Below are positions 63,505-64,000 of a stretch of 64,000 nt of DNA, piece by piece; position 1 is the stretch's first letter, and every line of letters begins with the position of its first letter. This DNA is from Planctomycetaceae bacterium. GTDB lineage: Bacteria > Planctomycetota > Planctomycetia > Planctomycetales > Planctomycetaceae. The stretch is taken from contig JAKFWA010000132.1 in assembly GCA_021732995.1 (NCBI GenBank), positions 1-64,000 on the forward strand, written 5' to 3'. A program made the translations under genes and the position numbers. Under the pieces are notes generated by a model. That model did not search any database and had not been told where the DNA came from. It saw only the letters and a list, made by a program, of their open reading frames with translations.

Positions 63505-64000
63505 ATGTCTAAACGGTCGACCAATCCAAGCATCTCCTGCATGCGGAAGTTTCTCGGAAGCGTTTCCAAATACATCAAGATCTGCTGCGTCATCAAACCG
63601 CTGCAGATTCTGGTCGCTCGCAACCGTTGCAACGAAAAGATGGCTTACATGCGGTCCTTGCCTGCTCATACGGTAGGTCATGACCTGGCACACATGCTGG
63701 ACAGCAAGGGACTGAAGTTAGTTCCCGGCTTTTACAAGCACGATCTGGATCATTTGATTCTCGGCTATGGTATGGATCCTGAAGAAGAACTGTGCATGCA
63801 GGCGTATCTGATTGGCAACGGACGCTGGCAACTTCAAGTGTTTCTTTTCCTCAGCTCGGCTGTATTACTCCCCGGACTCTGGGGCTCGTTGTGGGCTCAC
63901 TACAAATTGGGTAGGCAAAGCCCGGTCATAACGTCATTGGAATTTGACGAGTGTCTGACGCAGAATACGGATGAGCTACAACGACAGTACGCGCCATCAC
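63505..64000 (+). CDS. Coq4-like protein, partial (runs off the window)
   Basis: The frame from ATG 63505 stays open for 165 codons to the window edge. Its product has RSLPAHTVGHDLAHML, then the Coq4 metal motif HDLDH (79-83) followed by GYGMDPEEELCMQAYLIGNG, as in ubiquinone-biosynthesis Coq4 homologues (HDxxH...GxG). A hydrophobic segment follows (LQVFLFLSSAVLLPGLWGSL). Coq4 acts in quinone biosynthesis, but small bacterial homologues have unknown roles. It lies 64 bases after the attC site. It may be host sequence flanking the insertion or a second cassette. Confidence 0.75.
   Translation, partial: MSKRSTNPSISCMRKFLGSVSKYIKICCVIKPLQILVARNRCNEKMAYMRSLPAHTVGHDLAHMLDSKGLKLVPGFYKHDLDHLILGYGMDPEEELCMQAYLIGNGRWQLQVFLFLSSAVLLPGLWGSLWAHYKLGRQSPVITSLEFDECLTQNTDELQRQYAPS

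Overview
The window is a GC-rich (roughly 58-60 %) bacterial chromosome segment that reads as a planctomycete. The markers are a PSCyt1-DUF1549-LamG-DUF1553 (planctomycete cytochrome C) protein, a Cys-type sulfatase, two secreted SGNH/SASA-type esterases, an FHA-ECF sigma fusion, and a 2491-residue surface protein whose N-terminus carries the VERLEPR motif typical of giant planctomycete exported proteins. No phage and no intact IS element was seen.

Layout. 0.1-6.4 kb: an uncharacterised protein, a His-rich lipoprotein, a nucleotidyltransferase-HD protein, rpsU (bS21), tsaE and two alpha/beta hydrolases. 6.6-12.6 kb: a secreted esterase, then the flagellar export and placement genes flhA-flhF-flhG on the minus strand. 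13-19.2 kb: sulfatase, thioredoxin-like lipoprotein and the planctomycete cytochrome C protein. 19.3-23.6 kb: a DUF2281/PemK-like toxin-antitoxin pair, the FHA-sigma factor, an SGNH hydrolase and hemW. 24.3-35.7 kb: thiC, an orphan ABC-2 permease, a YkgJ-type cysteine-cluster protein, a VTC-domain/DUF4956 pair, a PilZ-like membrane protein, a helical exported protein, an AAA+ ATPase, a membrane protein and another hydrolase. A tRNA-Gln(CUG) follows, then the giant GEVED/FG-GAP/Calx-beta/RTX protein (36.3-43.8 kb).

44-57.7 kb holds an alcohol dehydrogenase and then two divergent, tightly packed operons that look like a lipid or envelope modification locus. The minus-strand arm encodes a SAM methyltransferase, a GT4 glycosyltransferase, an LpxH-like metallophosphoesterase broken by an in-frame amber codon, and a PmtA-like methyltransferase. 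The plus-strand arm encodes a GMC oxidoreductase, phosphatidylserine decarboxylase, an FAD oxidase with an unusual N-terminal extension, a 722-residue tandem class III aminotransferase with one degenerate half, a small Mpo1/DUF962-like membrane protein and a lipase-like hydrolase. Several plus-arm genes overlap by four bases. This is the best candidate for an undescribed pathway in the window.

57.7-64 kb: an intergenic region with nested inverted repeats (possible structured RNA), a membrane-anchored PDZ-7TM-GAF-sigma54 activator, a small membrane protein and a DUF2314-ankyrin protein. Then comes a lone integron-type gene cassette: a UspB-like gene bounded on the left by GTTAGGC and on the right by a 60-bp attC site. 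A Coq4-like gene runs off the right edge.

Intergenic spaces carry several dispersed repeat families. One is a CCCCTCACC...GGGGCGAGGGGA palindrome found five times. Another is a 31-bp element found twice, and a third is a TTGAACAGAAGCTCGC-type element found at two or three places.
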